Assembly: GCA_947089145.1 (NCBI GenBank)
Contig: CAMUJH010000013.1
Coordinates: 19,929 to 83,928, forward strand
Source of the DNA: an uncultured Hungatella sp.
GTDB taxonomy: Bacteria; Bacillota; Clostridia; Lachnospirales; Lachnospiraceae
Direction of reading: 5' to 3'
DNA length: 64,000 bases
Made by a program: the position numbers and the translations under genes. The notes under the pieces were generated by a model. That model did not search any database. It saw only the letters and a program-made list of their open reading frames with translations, and was not told the origin of the DNA. Below are positions 32,807 to 43,900 of the stretch, in pieces (within the stretch, counting starts at the first letter, position 1; every line of letters begins with the position of its first letter).

Positions 32807-34084
32807 ATGACAGACATGAGTTCCATGAGCAGAGAATCCAGAAAAAAGCAGCTGCGCAGCCGCATCATTACCTCCGGCGCTCCGCGCCCCCAGCCCTCTC
32901 AGGAAGACGACAGCGAGCAGATCATCCAAAAAGCCGAAAGCCGTACGCGCCGCCGGCACCTGATCCTGTTCCTGGCTGTCATAATCCTGATTGCCGCTGC
33001 CGTTATCACTTATTACTGGTATAACCGCAGCTACCAATACAAAGAAGCCTCCGTAGTCTGGGAGAGACAGTTTGAGAGGGACGATGCCGGCTTCGTCGCA
33101 TTTGAACGTTTCGGTGACAACATGATAAAATACAGCAAAGACGGCGCCTCCTATATAGATGCCAGGGGAAAAGATGTCTGGATACAGTCCTACGAGATGC
33201 GTTCCCCAATCATAGCAGTGAACGGAGACTATGCTGCCATAGCTGACCAGCAGGGAAATACCATACAGATTTTTAACAAAGACGGCATATTAGGGACAGC
33301 TACCACAGAGATGCCCATTATAAAGGTTACTATATCAGCCAAAGGTCTGGTGGCAGCGATCCTCCAGTCTTCAACAGCCAGTCACATTTACTACTACACC
33401 AAAGAGGGAACGCGCCTTAAACTGGAAATCACCTGTTTTTTAAACGGAGAAATCGGCCATCCCTTAGACATCAGCCTGTCACCTGACGGAACCCTGCTTA
33501 TGGGTTCCTACATTTATCTGAAAGGCGGCCAGCTGAAAAACCGCGTGGCATTTTACAACTTCTCTGAGGTGGGAAAAAATCTCTCCACCCGTATGGTAGG
33601 CGGTTTTCACGAGATGTATGACAGCAGCATGATACCTAAAGTGTGCTACTTAGACAGCGTCTATTCCGTAGCGTTTGCCGACAACAGCATTTCCTTTTAC
33701 AGTTCCCTTGACGTCATGTCGCCGGAACTTTTAAAACAGGTTCTTATAGAAGAAGAGATCAAAACCGTTTTTTACGGGGAGAACTATGCAGGCGTTATAG
33801 TGGAATCTGTTACCGGGGAATATGATTATCGTCTGGATCTGTATTCTAAGGAAGGAAATCACATATTTAGCAAAGAATTTAGCTATGACTATGAACACGT
33901 AGATATTGACGGGGATAATATCTTTTTGTATAATGAAGACTCATGTAGGATATATAACCGTTTTGGCAATTTAAAATACGAAGGTACATTTGACTTCCCG
34001 ATTTCCGGAATGGGCAATGGCGGTTTCCCCAACCAGATTATTGCCGTCGGACCTCAGGTAATCAAAGAGATAAAATTACACTAG
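32807..34084 (+). CDS. Membrane-anchored beta-propeller-like protein (DUF5711-like)
   Basis: A 425-residue protein: a cytoplasmic basic N-terminus (about 1-48), one membrane helix (about 49-70), then an external domain of repeated beta-hairpin units with Asp/Gly turns ([20 protein letters not shown], then [16 protein letters not shown]) typical of a propeller. This resembles DUF5711 proteins of Clostridia; the call is tentative. ATG at 32807 has GGAGA 9 nt upstream, at the edge of the repeat array. The next gene, tkt, starts 14 nt later. Confidence 0.7.
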   Translation: MTDMSSMSRESRKKQLRSRIITSGAPRPQPSQEDDSEQIIQKAESRTRRRHLILFLAVIILIAAAVITYYWYNRSYQYKEASVVWERQFERDDAGFVAFERFGDNMIKYSKDGASYIDARGKDVWIQSYEMRSPIIAVNGDYAAIADQQGNTIQIFNKDGILGTATTEMPIIKVTISAKGLVAAILQSSTASHIYYYTKEGTRLKLEITCFLNGEIGHPLDISLSPDGTLLMGSYIYLKGGQLKNRVAFYNFSEVGKNLSTRMVGGFHEMYDSSMIPKVCYLDSVYSVAFADNSISFYSSLDVMSPELLKQVLIEEEIKTVFYGENYAGVIVESVTGEYDYRLDLYSKEGNHIFSKEFSYDYEHVDIDGDNIFLYNEDSCRIYNRFGNLKYEGTFDFPISGMGNGGFPNQIIAVGPQVIKEIKLH

Positions 34085-34097
34085 GAGGCTATCACAA

Positions 34098-36080
34098 ATG
34101 AAAGAGATTGAACAGCTGTCCATAAACACCATCCGGACCCTTTCCGCCGATGCGATTCAGAGGGCAAACTCCGGCCACCCAGGTCTTCCTCTGGGGGCGG
34201 CGCCTATGGGTTACGAATTATGGGCAAATCACATGAACCATAACCCGGCAGATCCGGAGTGGCCCAATCGGGACAGGTTCATACTGTCTGGCGGGCATGG
34301 CTCTATGCTTTTGTACTCTCTGCTCCATCTGTTTGGCTACGGTAATTTGTCACTTGAAGATATAAAAAACTTCCGCCAGCTGGGGTCTTCCACCCCGGGA
34401 CATCCGGAATACGGATGCACGCCAGGCGTGGAAGCTACCACGGGACCCTTGGGCGCAGGCATGGGAATGGCAGTGGGAATGGCCATGGCAGAGGCCCATC
34501 TGGCTGCAGTATTCAATAAAGAAGACTATCCGGTAGTAGACCATTACACCTATGTTCTGGGCGGTGATGGCTGTATGATGGAGGGGATTTCCTATGAGGC
34601 ATTTTCCCTTGCAGGCACCATGGGCCTTCACAAGCTGATTGTTTTATACGATTCCAACCGGATTTCCATTGAGGGAAGCACGGATCTGGCTTTTACGGAG
34701 GACGTAAGCGCCCGCATGGCAGCCCTGGGATTTCAGACGCTTACTGTAGAAGACGGCAATGATCTGGAGGCTATCAGCTCTGCCATTGAGCAGGCAAAAG
34801 CAGATACCCGGAGGCCATCCTTTATTACCGTAAAGACTGAGATCGGCTATGGCTGCCCGGCCAAGCAGGGCAAGGCCAGCGCCCACGGAGAGCCTTTAGG
34901 CGCAGATAATGTGGCGGCTTTAAAAGAAAACCTTCAGTGGCCCTCCAAAGAGGATTTCTTTGTCCCTCAGGAGGTTTACGATCACTTCGCGCGCATAGCC
35001 GAAGACAAAGCAGAAACCGAGGCGGCATGGAACGTGATGTTTGCCGCCTATTGTCAGGAATACCCGGAGATGGAAGAGCTGTGGGCCCGGTATCATAACA
35101 CTGAGGCCGGACTTCAGTTTGAGAATGATCAGCAGTTTTGGATCAAAGCCCAAAAGCCGGAGGCTACCAGAAGCCTTTCCGGAAAAATCTTAAATTATAT
35201 GGCGGGCAAACTGCCGAACTTGTTTGGCGGTTCTGCAGACTTAGCTCCGTCCAATAAGACCACCATGGCAGGGAAAGGTGACTTTACCAGAGACACTCCT
35301 GAGGGATGCAATATCCATTTCGGCGTGCGGGAACTTGCCATGACTGCCATTGGCAACGGCATAAGCCTTCATGGAGGACTTCGGCCATATGTAGCCACAT
35401 TCTTTGTATTCAGTGATTACATGAAGCCTATGGCCAGGCTGTCAGCCCTTATGCAGGTGCCGCTTATCTACGTGCTTACCCATGACAGCATCGGAGTAGG
35501 CGAAGACGGGCCTACCCATGAGCCTATAGAGCATTTGTCCATGCTGAGGGCTATCCCAAATTTCCATGTATTTCGTCCCTGTGATTCCATAGAGACGGCT
35601 GCGGCATGGTACAGCGCCATAACATCCAGGAAAACTCCCACGGCTTTGGTTCTCACCAGACAGAACCTGGACCCGGTGGAGGGCACATCAAGAGATGCGC
35701 TGAAGGGCGGCTATATCTTGTCTGACTGCCAGGGAACGCCGGAGGTGATCCTTATGGCCAGCGGTTCCGAGGTAAACCTTGCTCTTAAAGCCAAGGCGGT
35801 TCTGGAGGCAGAAGGAAGAAAAATCCGCGTGGTATCCATGCCGTGCATGGATCTGTTTGAGGAGCAGCCTGCTGAGTACAGGGAGGCTGTGCTTCCCAAA
35901 TCCGTGAGGAAGAGGGTTGCCATCGAGGCTGCCGGTGATTTCGGGTGGGGCAGCTACACTGGATTGGACGGCGCCTGCGTGATCATGAAGGGATTTGGCG
36001 CCAGCGGCCCGGCAGGGCAATTATTTGAGCATTTCGGATTCACAGTGGAGCATGTGGTAGAGACGGTAAAATCTCTGTAA
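34098..36080 (+). CDS. tkt: Transketolase
   Basis: A 660-residue TPP-dependent enzyme moving two-carbon units in the pentose phosphate pathway. It is full length. TPP motif [14 protein letters not shown] with a further Asn (DSNRISIEG) near residue 155-190; the catalytic His and binding residues lie in [20 protein letters not shown] and [17 protein letters not shown] (about 475). It follows the DUF5711-like gene by 14 nt and ends at a strong terminator. Confidence 0.97.
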   Translation: MKEIEQLSINTIRTLSADAIQRANSGHPGLPLGAAPMGYELWANHMNHNPADPEWPNRDRFILSGGHGSMLLYSLLHLFGYGNLSLEDIKNFRQLGSSTPGHPEYGCTPGVEATTGPLGAGMGMAVGMAMAEAHLAAVFNKEDYPVVDHYTYVLGGDGCMMEGISYEAFSLAGTMGLHKLIVLYDSNRISIEGSTDLAFTEDVSARMAALGFQTLTVEDGNDLEAISSAIEQAKADTRRPSFITVKTEIGYGCPAKQGKASAHGEPLGADNVAALKENLQWPSKEDFFVPQEVYDHFARIAEDKAETEAAWNVMFAAYCQEYPEMEELWARYHNTEAGLQFENDQQFWIKAQKPEATRSLSGKILNYMAGKLPNLFGGSADLAPSNKTTMAGKGDFTRDTPEGCNIHFGVRELAMTAIGNGISLHGGLRPYVATFFVFSDYMKPMARLSALMQVPLIYVLTHDSIGVGEDGPTHEPIEHLSMLRAIPNFHVFRPCDSIETAAAWYSAITSRKTPTALVLTRQNLDPVEGTSRDALKGGYILSDCQGTPEVILMASGSEVNLALKAKAVLEAEGRKIRVVSMPCMDLFEEQPAEYREAVLPKSVRKRVAIEAAGDFGWGSYTGLDGACVIMKGFGASGPAGQLFEHFGFTVEHVVETVKSL

Positions 36081-36097
36081 ACCGGATCTGGAAAAAT

Positions 36098-36146
36098 AAA
36101 AGGAATGAACTTGCGTATTACACTTGCACAGTTCATTCCTTTTGTT
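36098..36146 (+). terminator. Terminator of tkt
   Basis: A perfect 14-bp stem AAAAGGAATGAACT/AGTTCATTCCTTTT with a T-rich end. Confidence 0.8.
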
Positions 36147-36195
36147 GTAAACTATATAAGAAATATACACAAAAATACATAAAGGAGAGGAAAAA

Positions 36196-37143
36196 ATGGG
36201 GAAGAAATGTATCGGAGTTGATGTGGGAGGAACCAGCGTTAAATTGGGATTGTTTGAGACTACCGGGGAATTGGTGAAAAAGTGGGAGATCCCTACCAGA
36301 AAGGAAGAAGGCGGAAAATACATTATCGGCGATATTGCTGACTCTATCCTTCATCACGTCCTGGCTCAGGAGAATGTTTCTTTTAAAGACATAGAAGGCG
36401 TGGGCATGGGAGTTCCGGGACCGGTAATGCCAGACGGATATGTGGAAGTCTGCGTGAATCTTGGCTGGAGAGAAAAATACCCGGCAAAAGAACTGAGCGA
36501 TCTTTTGGAGGGGCTTCCCGTAAAGTGCGGTAATGATGCCAACGTGGCGGCTCTGGGAGAGATGTGGCAAGGCGGCGGAAAAGGCTACACGGATATTGTT
36601 ATGATAACCTTGGGAACCGGCGTAGGCGGCGGCGTGATTATTGATGAGCAGATTATAACCGGAAAGCACGGCTTAGGCGGAGAGATTGGCCATATCCATG
36701 TAAGAGACGAAGAGACAGAGCACTGCAACTGCGGCGGCGTAGGATGCCTGGAGCAGGTTGCCTCCGCGACGGGCATTGCAAGAGAGGCCAGAAGAAAGAT
36801 GGCAGCCGCTGACACCCCATCGGTTCTGCGGGAAGCCGGAGATCAGGTAACAGCCAAGGATGTGCTGGATGCTGCAAAAGCGGGAGACGTTTTGGCACTG
36901 GAGGTTATGGAAGTTGTGGGACATTATTTGGGAGTGGCCCTGGCTTCCCTGGCTCTTACCGTTGACCCGCAGATGTTCGTTATCGGCGGCGGCGTATCCA
37001 AGGCAGGCCAGTACCTGGTGGAAGTGATTAACCGCCATTATGCTCAGTATATGCCTATTTCCGAGAACAGAGGGACCATTGGCCTTGCAAAGCTGGGCAA
37101 TGACGCAGGAATCTATGGCGCGGCCAGGTTAGTGTTAGGGTAA
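36196..37143 (+). CDS. glk: ROK-family glucokinase
   Basis: A 315-residue sugar kinase. N-terminal phosphate loop IGVDVGGTSVKLGLF, catalytic Asp in GNDANVAALGEMW, second phosphate motif TLGTGVGGGVI, and the zinc-binding CNCGGVGCLEQ typical of the ROK family. It phosphorylates free glucose to G6P. ATG follows AAAGGAGAGG. It sits just after tkt, with a hairpin between. Confidence 0.93.
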   Translation: MGKKCIGVDVGGTSVKLGLFETTGELVKKWEIPTRKEEGGKYIIGDIADSILHHVLAQENVSFKDIEGVGMGVPGPVMPDGYVEVCVNLGWREKYPAKELSDLLEGLPVKCGNDANVAALGEMWQGGGKGYTDIVMITLGTGVGGGVIIDEQIITGKHGLGGEIGHIHVRDEETEHCNCGGVGCLEQVASATGIAREARRKMAAADTPSVLREAGDQVTAKDVLDAAKAGDVLALEVMEVVGHYLGVALASLALTVDPQMFVIGGGVSKAGQYLVEVINRHYAQYMPISENRGTIGLAKLGNDAGIYGAARLVLG

Positions 37144-37165
37144 TATAAGCCTCAGGAAAGAGGAG

Positions 37166-37190
37166 ACCCCGGTTGTCTGCCAACCGGGGT
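37166..37190 (+). terminator. Terminator of the glucokinase gene
   Basis: ACCCCGGTTG/CAACCGGGGT, a perfect 10-bp stem with a short loop and a weak T-rich tail. Confidence 0.65.
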
Positions 37191-37226
37191 AATTATGAAA
37201 ATCTATGTGCAAATTGACGATGTAAG

Positions 37227-37243
37227 AGTTGCATGCTGCAACT
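37227..37243. promoter_or_regulatory. Palindromic site in the ppaC promoter region
   Basis: AGTTGCATGCTGCAACT, a perfect 17-bp palindrome (arms AGTTGCA/TGCAACT) just upstream of a TATAAA box at 37259. It covers the -35 region and looks like an operator. Confidence 0.45.
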
Positions 37244-37325
37244 TTCTTATACAAATACTATAAAAAATGCATGTGAATAGATTGTGAACAAGATGTAAAT
37301 AGATTATGAAAACCTGGGAGGGACT

Positions 37326-38996
37326 ATGGCTGAATATGATAAGAAAAAGACCATTGTAATCGGACACAAGAATCCTGATACGGATTCTATCTGTTCCGCC
37401 ATCTGTTATGCAAATCTGAAAAATAAGGCCACCGGTTTGGAATTTCAGCCCGGAAGAGCAGGTCAGGTAAACGAAGAGACGCAGTTTGTGCTGGACTATT
37501 TCGGGGTGGAGGCGCCTAAACTGATTGAACATGTAAAGACACAGGTGCGGGACATTGAGATCCGGGAAACAAAAGGGGTTAAGAAAAATATTTCCCTGAA
37601 AAAGGCGTGGAATATTATGCAGGCAGCCAACGCGGTGACGCTTCCGGCAGTGACAGAGGACGGTGCGCTGGAGGGCCTGATTACGGTAGGCGATATTACC
37701 AAGTCCTATATGAATGTGTATGACAGCAGCATCCTGTCCAAGGCAAACACCCAGTACTCCAATATAATCGAAACCGTGGAGGGGGATCTGGTTGTAGGCG
37801 ATGCCAATGCTTATTTTAGTGAAGGAAAAGTGCTGATTGCAGCAGCTAACCCGGATCTGATGGAGTATTACATCAATAAAAACGATTTGGTGATTCTTGG
37901 GAACCGCTATGAGTCCCAGCTGTGCGCCATAGAGATGGAGGCAGCCTGCATTATTGTCTGCGAAGGGGCAGGCGTGTCCATGACCATCAAGAAGCTGGCC
38001 CAGGAACGGGGATGCACGGTAATCGCCACTGCCTATGATACCTACACCGTGGCCCGCCTTGTAAACCAGAGCATGCCCATCAGCTACTTTATGAAAACAG
38101 AAAATCTGGTTACGTTTGAGGACAGCGACATCATTGACGAGATAAAAGATGTTATGGCCAGCAAACGTTTCAGAGATTTTCCGATTTTGGACAAGAACGG
38201 AAAATACAAAGGGATGATTTCCCGCCGGAATCTTTTGGGCGCCCAGGGAAAGATGCTGATTTTAGTAGACCATAACGAAAAAACCCAGGCTGTAGACGGG
38301 GTGGAAAATGCCAGGATTATGGAGATCATTGATCACCACCGGCTGGGAACCATTGAAACCATATCGCCTGTGTTTTTCCGGAACCAGCCTCTTGGCTGTA
38401 CGGCAACCATTGTGTATCAGATGTATCAGGAGGCAGGGATTGCCGTGGACAAAACCATTGCCGGCCTGCTGTGCAGCGCCATTATCTCTGATACGCTGCT
38501 GTTCCGTTCGCCTACCTGCACAGAGGTAGATAAGAAGACTGCCATGGAACTGGCCGGGATCGCAGGAATCCAGCTGGAAGAGTATGCCAGGGAAATGTTT
38601 ACTGCTGGAAGTAATCTAAAAAGCAAGACGGACGAGGAAATTTTCTATCAGGATTTCAAGCGCTTTACTGCGGGAAAGGTATCATTTGGTGTAGGGCAGC
38701 TGAGTTCTCTCAACGAGCAGGAACTGGATACGCTGAAAGACCGTCTCCTTGTGTACATTACGGAAGCCCATAAGCATCAGCGGGGGGTGGATATGATGTT
38801 CTTTATGCTGACCAACATTCTGGACGAATCCACCATGCTTATTTGCGAAGGGAACGGGGCTAAGAAGATGATCCTGGGCGCATTCCACATTGAGGATGAC
38901 GGTCAGGACGGCAGGAGCAGCGTGGTAAAACTCCCAGGCGTGGTATCCAGGAAGAAACAGCTGATACCTGCCATTGGCATGGCGCTGCAGGCGTAG
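37326..38996 (+). CDS. ppaC: Manganese-dependent inorganic pyrophosphatase with CBS/DRTGG insert
   Basis: A 556-residue DHH-family (family II) pyrophosphatase. The metal ligands lie in IGHKNPDTDSICSA near the start and in DHHRLG (about residue 335); a C-terminal DHHA2 domain follows. Between them (about 75-300) are a CBS pair and a DRTGG-like region, which bind adenine nucleotides and regulate the enzyme in related proteins. The ATG follows a GGGAGG site. Role: drives biosynthesis by hydrolysing PPi. Confidence 0.93.
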   Translation: MAEYDKKKTIVIGHKNPDTDSICSAICYANLKNKATGLEFQPGRAGQVNEETQFVLDYFGVEAPKLIEHVKTQVRDIEIRETKGVKKNISLKKAWNIMQAANAVTLPAVTEDGALEGLITVGDITKSYMNVYDSSILSKANTQYSNIIETVEGDLVVGDANAYFSEGKVLIAAANPDLMEYYINKNDLVILGNRYESQLCAIEMEAACIIVCEGAGVSMTIKKLAQERGCTVIATAYDTYTVARLVNQSMPISYFMKTENLVTFEDSDIIDEIKDVMASKRFRDFPILDKNGKYKGMISRRNLLGAQGKMLILVDHNEKTQAVDGVENARIMEIIDHHRLGTIETISPVFFRNQPLGCTATIVYQMYQEAGIAVDKTIAGLLCSAIISDTLLFRSPTCTEVDKKTAMELAGIAGIQLEEYAREMFTAGSNLKSKTDEEIFYQDFKRFTAGKVSFGVGQLSSLNEQELDTLKDRLLVYITEAHKHQRGVDMMFFMLTNILDESTMLICEGNGAKKMILGAFHIEDDGQDGRSSVVKLPGVVSRKKQLIPAIGMALQA

Positions 38997-39033
38997 GCAG
39001 TACGGACAGTGAAAAAAACCAGGAGGATAGATT

Positions 39034-39312
39034 ATGACTTTTATATACCCGGCAGTCTTTACCCCCCATAAAGAATCTCCAGGATATCATGCCTATTTTC
39101 CGGATCTGGAGGGATGCGAGGCAGACGGCCCTGATCTGGAAGACGCCATGGACAATGCAAAGGAGGCGGCCTACAACTGGATTTGCGTGGAACTGGAAGA
39201 GGAACTGGTGGAATTACCGGAAGTAAGCCATGAAGAAGATCTTGAACTTCAAGAGGGAGAATTTGTGCGGCAGATGATGATCGTGGTGAAACTGATGCCG
39301 GATAATGATTAA
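39034..39312 (+). CDS. HicB-family antitoxin-like protein, no HicA seen
   Basis: A 92-residue protein with the HicB fold: an N-terminal beta-sheet (YPAVFTPHKESPGYHAYFPD), the conserved acidic LEGCEADG and then a short helical tail. No HicA (about 60-aa RNase partner) precedes or follows it, and it lacks a clear DNA-binding C-terminus, so it may be a solitary or repurposed form. ATG follows AGGAGG. Confidence 0.8.
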   Translation: MTFIYPAVFTPHKESPGYHAYFPDLEGCEADGPDLEDAMDNAKEAAYNWICVELEEELVELPEVSHEEDLELQEGEFVRQMMIVVKLMPDND

Positions 39313-39333
39313 ATGAGGACAGAAGGTGCAGCG

Positions 39334-39915
39334 GTGGAACATTTGAAAGAAGCATGGAAGCCGGGAAATATGCTGTATCCCGTTCCGGCGGTTATGGTCA
39401 GCTGCGGGCGTGCGGGCGAAAAGCCCAATATTATTACCGTGGCATGGGCGGGAACGGTCTGCTCAGACCCGGTGATGGTATCAATTTCCGTCAGAAAACA
39501 GCGGTATAGTTACGGCATCATAAAAGATACCAGGGAGTTCGCAGTAAACCTGGTGACAAAAGACCTGGTTTACGCTGCAGATTACTGCGGCGTGAAATCA
39601 GGAAAAGACACAGATAAATTTAATGATATGCACCTGACGCCTTCGGAGTCCGTCTGTATTCAGGCTCCAGGGATAGCAGAAAGCCCGGTGAACCTGGAAT
39701 GCCGGGTTCGTCAGATCATAGAGCTGGGGAGCCACGACATGTTCCTGGCAGAGGTTGCCGGCGTGACAGTTGACAAAGAGCGGATCGATGTAAAAGGCCG
39801 ATTCCATCTCAATGATGCCGGCCTGGTGGCTTATTCCCACGGCGAATACTTTCTCCTAGGGGAAAAGCTGGGGAAGTTCGGGTATTCTGTTCAGAAGAGA
39901 GGAAGACGGAAATGA
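39334..39915 (+). CDS. Flavin reductase-like flavoprotein
   Basis: A 193-residue FMN-binding split-barrel protein of the flavin reductase family. The FMN site includes VSCGRAGEKPNIITVAW near the start and PVMVSISVRKQRYSYGII. The start at GTG 39334 has AGAAGG 7 nt upstream; the ATG at 39313 right after the HicB stop lacks a site. The stop overlaps the next gene by 4 nt. The partner enzyme is not visible. Confidence 0.85.
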   Translation: MEHLKEAWKPGNMLYPVPAVMVSCGRAGEKPNIITVAWAGTVCSDPVMVSISVRKQRYSYGIIKDTREFAVNLVTKDLVYAADYCGVKSGKDTDKFNDMHLTPSESVCIQAPGIAESPVNLECRVRQIIELGSHDMFLAEVAGVTVDKERIDVKGRFHLNDAGLVAYSHGEYFLLGEKLGKFGYSVQKRGRRK

Positions 39916-40427
39916 CAAGAAAAGACAGAAATTATACATTGGTGGGGATGCCGGCTTCCGGGAAAAGTACAGTGGGCGTACTTTTGGCGAAACGCATTGG
40001 ATTTTCTTTTGTGGATGTGGATATTGTGATTCAGGAAAAGGAAAAAAGGCTGCTGAAAGAGATCATTGCCCAAGAGGGCCTGGAAGGGTTTATGGCGGTG
40101 GAAAACCGGATCAATGCTTCCCTGGATGTGGATTTGTCGGTGATTGCACCAGGGGGAAGCGTAATATACGGAAAAGAGGCCATGGAGCATCTGAAAGAGA
40201 TCAGCACCATTGTCTATTTGAAACTGAGCTATGAGGATGTAAAAGCCCGTCTCGGCAATCTGGTGGATCGGGGCGTGGTTTTGAAGGAAGGCATGACTCT
40301 TCTGGATCTGTACAAGGAACGAGTGCCTTATTATGAAAAGTATGCGGATATAACCGTGGATGAGACAGGGCAGACTGCGGGGCAGACGGTAGATTATCTG
40401 CGGAAGATTATAGAACAGCGGCTGTAA
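39912..40427 (+). CDS. aroK: Shikimate kinase
   Basis: A 171-residue P-loop kinase phosphorylating shikimate for aromatic amino-acid synthesis. Walker A is VGMPASGKSTVGV, the DxD region is FVDVDIVIQ, and the Gly-rich APGGSVIYG site follows; the lid Arg lies near residue 122. It overlaps the flavin reductase by 4 nt. Other aro genes are not in the window. Ends at a bidirectional terminator. Confidence 0.9.
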   Translation: MTRKDRNYTLVGMPASGKSTVGVLLAKRIGFSFVDVDIVIQEKEKRLLKEIIAQEGLEGFMAVENRINASLDVDLSVIAPGGSVIYGKEAMEHLKEISTIVYLKLSYEDVKARLGNLVDRGVVLKEGMTLLDLYKERVPYYEKYADITVDETGQTAGQTVDYLRKIIEQRL

Positions 40428-40433
40428 AGAAAA

Positions 40434-40477
40434 GGCGGAAAAGGAGGATGTCTGCTCTCCTCTTCCGCCATTTTTTT
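40434..40477. terminator. Bidirectional terminator between aroK and the PBP partner gene
   Basis: GGCGGAA...GGAG pairs with CTCC...TTCCGCC and is followed by seven T; the opposite strand also has a T-rich run. It overlaps the stop of the minus-strand gene. Confidence 0.8.
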
Positions 40478-40952
40478 ACAGCATTTCCATATAAGCCAAA
40501 ACCTTGTCTAAGAGTTCTAAGCCGTAATGAAGGGCAACAGCCAGAATGGCCAGAGACAAAAGGAGGAACACCAGCTTGTAAAGCAAATACGCTTTTGCAA
40601 AATCTCTCCTGGGACCCTTTGAACGGCTGCATGCCAGAACCGCCAGATAGATCCAGCCAATAATGGGGATATTCATACACATCAATGTAACAAACCAATG
40701 GCGGACAGGAACCGAAGAAGAGACGGCGTCTGATGACTTCGGCTTTTTTTTATCTCTGGATTTGGGTCCCTTTGCCTTTTGAGGAATGCCGTCAGCAGGG
40801 GAATCAGAGCCTGCGCTCTCCTCAGGGGTCGGGACCTTGCCGCCGGAACCGTCAAGACCTTCAGCAGAGGCAGTCGGAGACAATTCCGGATCGCCGGAAG
40901 GGACCAGGCCGGATTCAATATGATGTTCGTTTTGTAATGATTTGTTTTCCAC
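40476..40952 (-). CDS. Small membrane protein downstream of the PBP gene
   Basis: A 158-residue protein: an acidic, Ser/Pro-rich N-terminal half (about 1-75), then two hydrophobic segments (about 86-104 and 122-142). Start is GTG with GGAGG 8 nt upstream and begins 2 nt after the PBP stop, so it is co-transcribed. No family recognised; it may assist the PBP. Confidence 0.7.
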   Translation of the reverse strand: MENKSLQNEHHIESGLVPSGDPELSPTASAEGLDGSGGKVPTPEESAGSDSPADGIPQKAKGPKSRDKKKPKSSDAVSSSVPVRHWFVTLMCMNIPIIGWIYLAVLACSRSKGPRRDFAKAYLLYKLVFLLLSLAILAVALHYGLELLDKVLAYMEML

Positions 40953-40954
40953 TG

Positions 40955-43900
40955 TCAATTCCTCCCGGGTCCATAAGATGGTATATTCCAGTAACGTTTC
41001 TCTGCTGTAAGCGTCTGATAGAGAGCCTGCTGTTCTTTTGCCCCCTGGGTTATGGCGTCTGCCTGCTTCTGGGCTTCCTGCGCATTCCACTGGGCCTCTG
41101 TAGGAAGGGAGCGGATGCGGCGGATAGCGGCATCCAGGCGCACACGGTAACTCTCTGTATCTGCATAGCCATACAGTTCCCCCAGCTTGGCAATGGCTGT
41201 GTTGGCCAAAGACTCAGCGTCGGAAGATTGATATTTCATATCTTCCAGTATCTGCAGGGCAGTTTCAAAAGAAGAGATCCGATCCTGAATCTCCTGGTTT
41301 TTACGGTCAAGAGCAGCCTGCTCCTCTGCCTTTTGTTGCTCCTGCTTTTCCATCAATTCCTGTTTTTCCTCATAAATTCGGATGGACTCTCCCATGGTAT
41401 CAATAATGGAAGAAAACTCCAGCCAGCGTTTCTCGCATCGGTCATAGAGAACCCGCCGATCTTCTCCGTCCTGAACCTGCTTTAGCTTTGAAGAAATATT
41501 TTTGTAGTGCTCCCGGATGGCATAGACATCAGCAGCGGAGTTGATCGTTTCATTTTCAAACGCAGTTATAAGCTCGTCCAGTTCCGATACCAGCTTGTTC
41601 TGAGCTTTGTCCGTAAGATGCTGGCGCGCCCGCAGCTCGGAACTGTTGCTGAAATAATCCACCAGGCTGGTTCCTGCCTGGGCAGCCGGTTCTTTATATG
41701 GAACATCCGATGGCTGGGAGGCAGCCGCCGCCTGGGCCGGGGGAGGGGCGGCTTCCGTGCTTTCCTGGGAAGTTTCTGGCTGGCTTTGGGCTTCCTCCTC
41801 AGATGCGGTCTGGGCAGCCGGCACTGTGCCGGGCCCTGGCCTGGGAGGAACCGTGCTGGCGCTGGTTTCGCTCTCAGGCTTTTTGGAATTGCCGGGATTG
41901 GCTCCAGGGCCTTTCATGGAAGTCATATAGTATATGGCTTCACCAGAACCAGGCAGGGAGGAACCTTGCAGGAGCAAGGCACTATTGTTATCTGCTGCGG
42001 CCCAGGGCGGCGTTTCCGGTATGATCAAAACCTCTGATGAGCTTTCGGAGGTTTCTGGCTCGGAGACGATGGGAGCATAGCCGGGGCCTCTGGGCTGAGG
42101 GGACGTCTGGGCCGGCGCCGTCTCGGCCGAGGAGGTTTCCGGCAGCGCCGTTTCAGCCGGGGATGTCTCTTCAGGCTGCGAGACGGCCGGCGCAGCAGGT
42201 GCCGCAGCCGCAGTGGATGACGGCCTTTGGGAGGAACCTTCCTGTGATGGAGCCACATACGTGGGATGAAGCCGCGCCCCGGTAACCGGGTCATAGGAAT
42301 CTTTTACGACGGTTTCCGGCTGTTCCCAATCCCAGGGCTCCAGCCCCTCATGAAGCTGGTTCATTACGTTCTTCCAGATAACCCCTGCATAGGTGCTGCC
42401 GAAAATGCCCGGCATGGCCCGGGGGGTATCATAGCCCACCCAGACAGCGCCGGTATAGTAGCGGGAATACCCGCAGAACCAGGTGTCTCTGCTGCTGTTG
42501 GTGGTTCCCGTTTTTCCGGCTACAGGCATATCGACAGAAAGCTTCAGGGCCCTTCCGGTTCCGTAGGGAGAGGAGATGGTCCCTTTTAAAATGTCAGTAA
42601 GCATAAAAGCGGTGTCAATGCTGTAGACCTGTTTTGTGACAGCGTAGGTGCGGGCCGTCAGATCGCCTTCCTGCTCATGCTCAATCTTCAGAATACAGGT
42701 CCTGTCATTGTAAACCCCGTTGTTAGCCAGAGTGCTGAACCCCTTTGCCATATCCACAACGCGGACCCCGTTGGTAAATCCTCCGATGCTTAGGGAGGGC
42801 ACGCCGTTATCCACATAGGTCAGTCTCTGGAAATGCATATTATCCAGATAACTTAAACCGGTATCAATGCCGATATCTTCAAGCACCTGCCATGCCACGG
42901 TGTTAAGGCTGCGGTTTAGGGCCTCACGCACGGTAACAGGCCCGTAATAGTGGCCGCCGCTGTTGGCAGGGCCGTCTTCCCATTGGTGGTCATCCACAAT
43001 GCGGGAGGGGTAGTATTCTCCCGTATCAAAGGCGGGACCGTAGTCGAGCAGGGGCTTGATGGTGCTGCCTGGCTGCCTGGCGCTTAAATATGCCCGGTTA
43101 AACTGATCTTCTGTTCCCCGTCCGCCAACAATAGCCACTACATAATTAGACTGGTTGTCAACAATAACGGCAGCTCCCTGAAGGGCATATTTGCCGTTAT
43201 CCTGCAGTTCGGTGTAGGAAGAGAGAACCTCATCCAGGCTGGTTTGAAGCATATTCTGAATATCTTGGTCCAGAGAGGTGTAGATTTTGTATCCGCCGTT
43301 TCGGATGGAGTCATTTTTTTCGTTATAGGCAGCAGTGTATTTCTCCATATAAGAGTCATAATCAGGCTTATCCGAAAAGGTGTAGCGGAATTGAAAGTCA
43401 TCCCGTTTCATCAGCTCCAAAGAGGCACAGTGGATGGCATAGCTGGTGAGATAGCTGTCATCGGTCCCTTCCTGCTGTTCCTGGATAATGCGGAGAGATT
43501 GGGAAACAGCCTTCTCATATTCTTCCTGAGTAAGCATGCCCACTTCCAGCATGCTTTTGAGCACTTCATTGCGCTTTGTTAAGGCAGCGTCCGGGTGTAG
43601 AACCGGATCATAGGCGGAAGGGCTGTTGCTGATCCCCACCAGGACAGCCGCCTCATGAACCTCCAGATCCGAAGCGTCTTTCCCGAAATAGTAGCGGCTG
43701 GCTGCCTGGACGCCGTAACATTGATGGCCGTAAAAGTTGGTATTGCAGTAGAATTCCATAATGTCGGCTTTTGAATAGGTCTTTTCAATCTCCGGGGCCA
43801 GAAGGATTTCCACCATTTTCCGGGTAAAAGTCTTTTCCCGAGTAAGATAAGTATTTTTAATAATCTGCTGGGTAATGGTGCTTCCTCCCTGAGTGATGGC

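Noticed and set aside
39034-39915. Complete HicAB toxin-antitoxin module
   Set aside because: Only a HicB-like protein is present; the next gene is a flavin reductase.
40733-42285. Plus-strand frames opposite the PBP gene
   Set aside because: They arise from the GC-rich low-complexity linker on the other strand and have no start signals.
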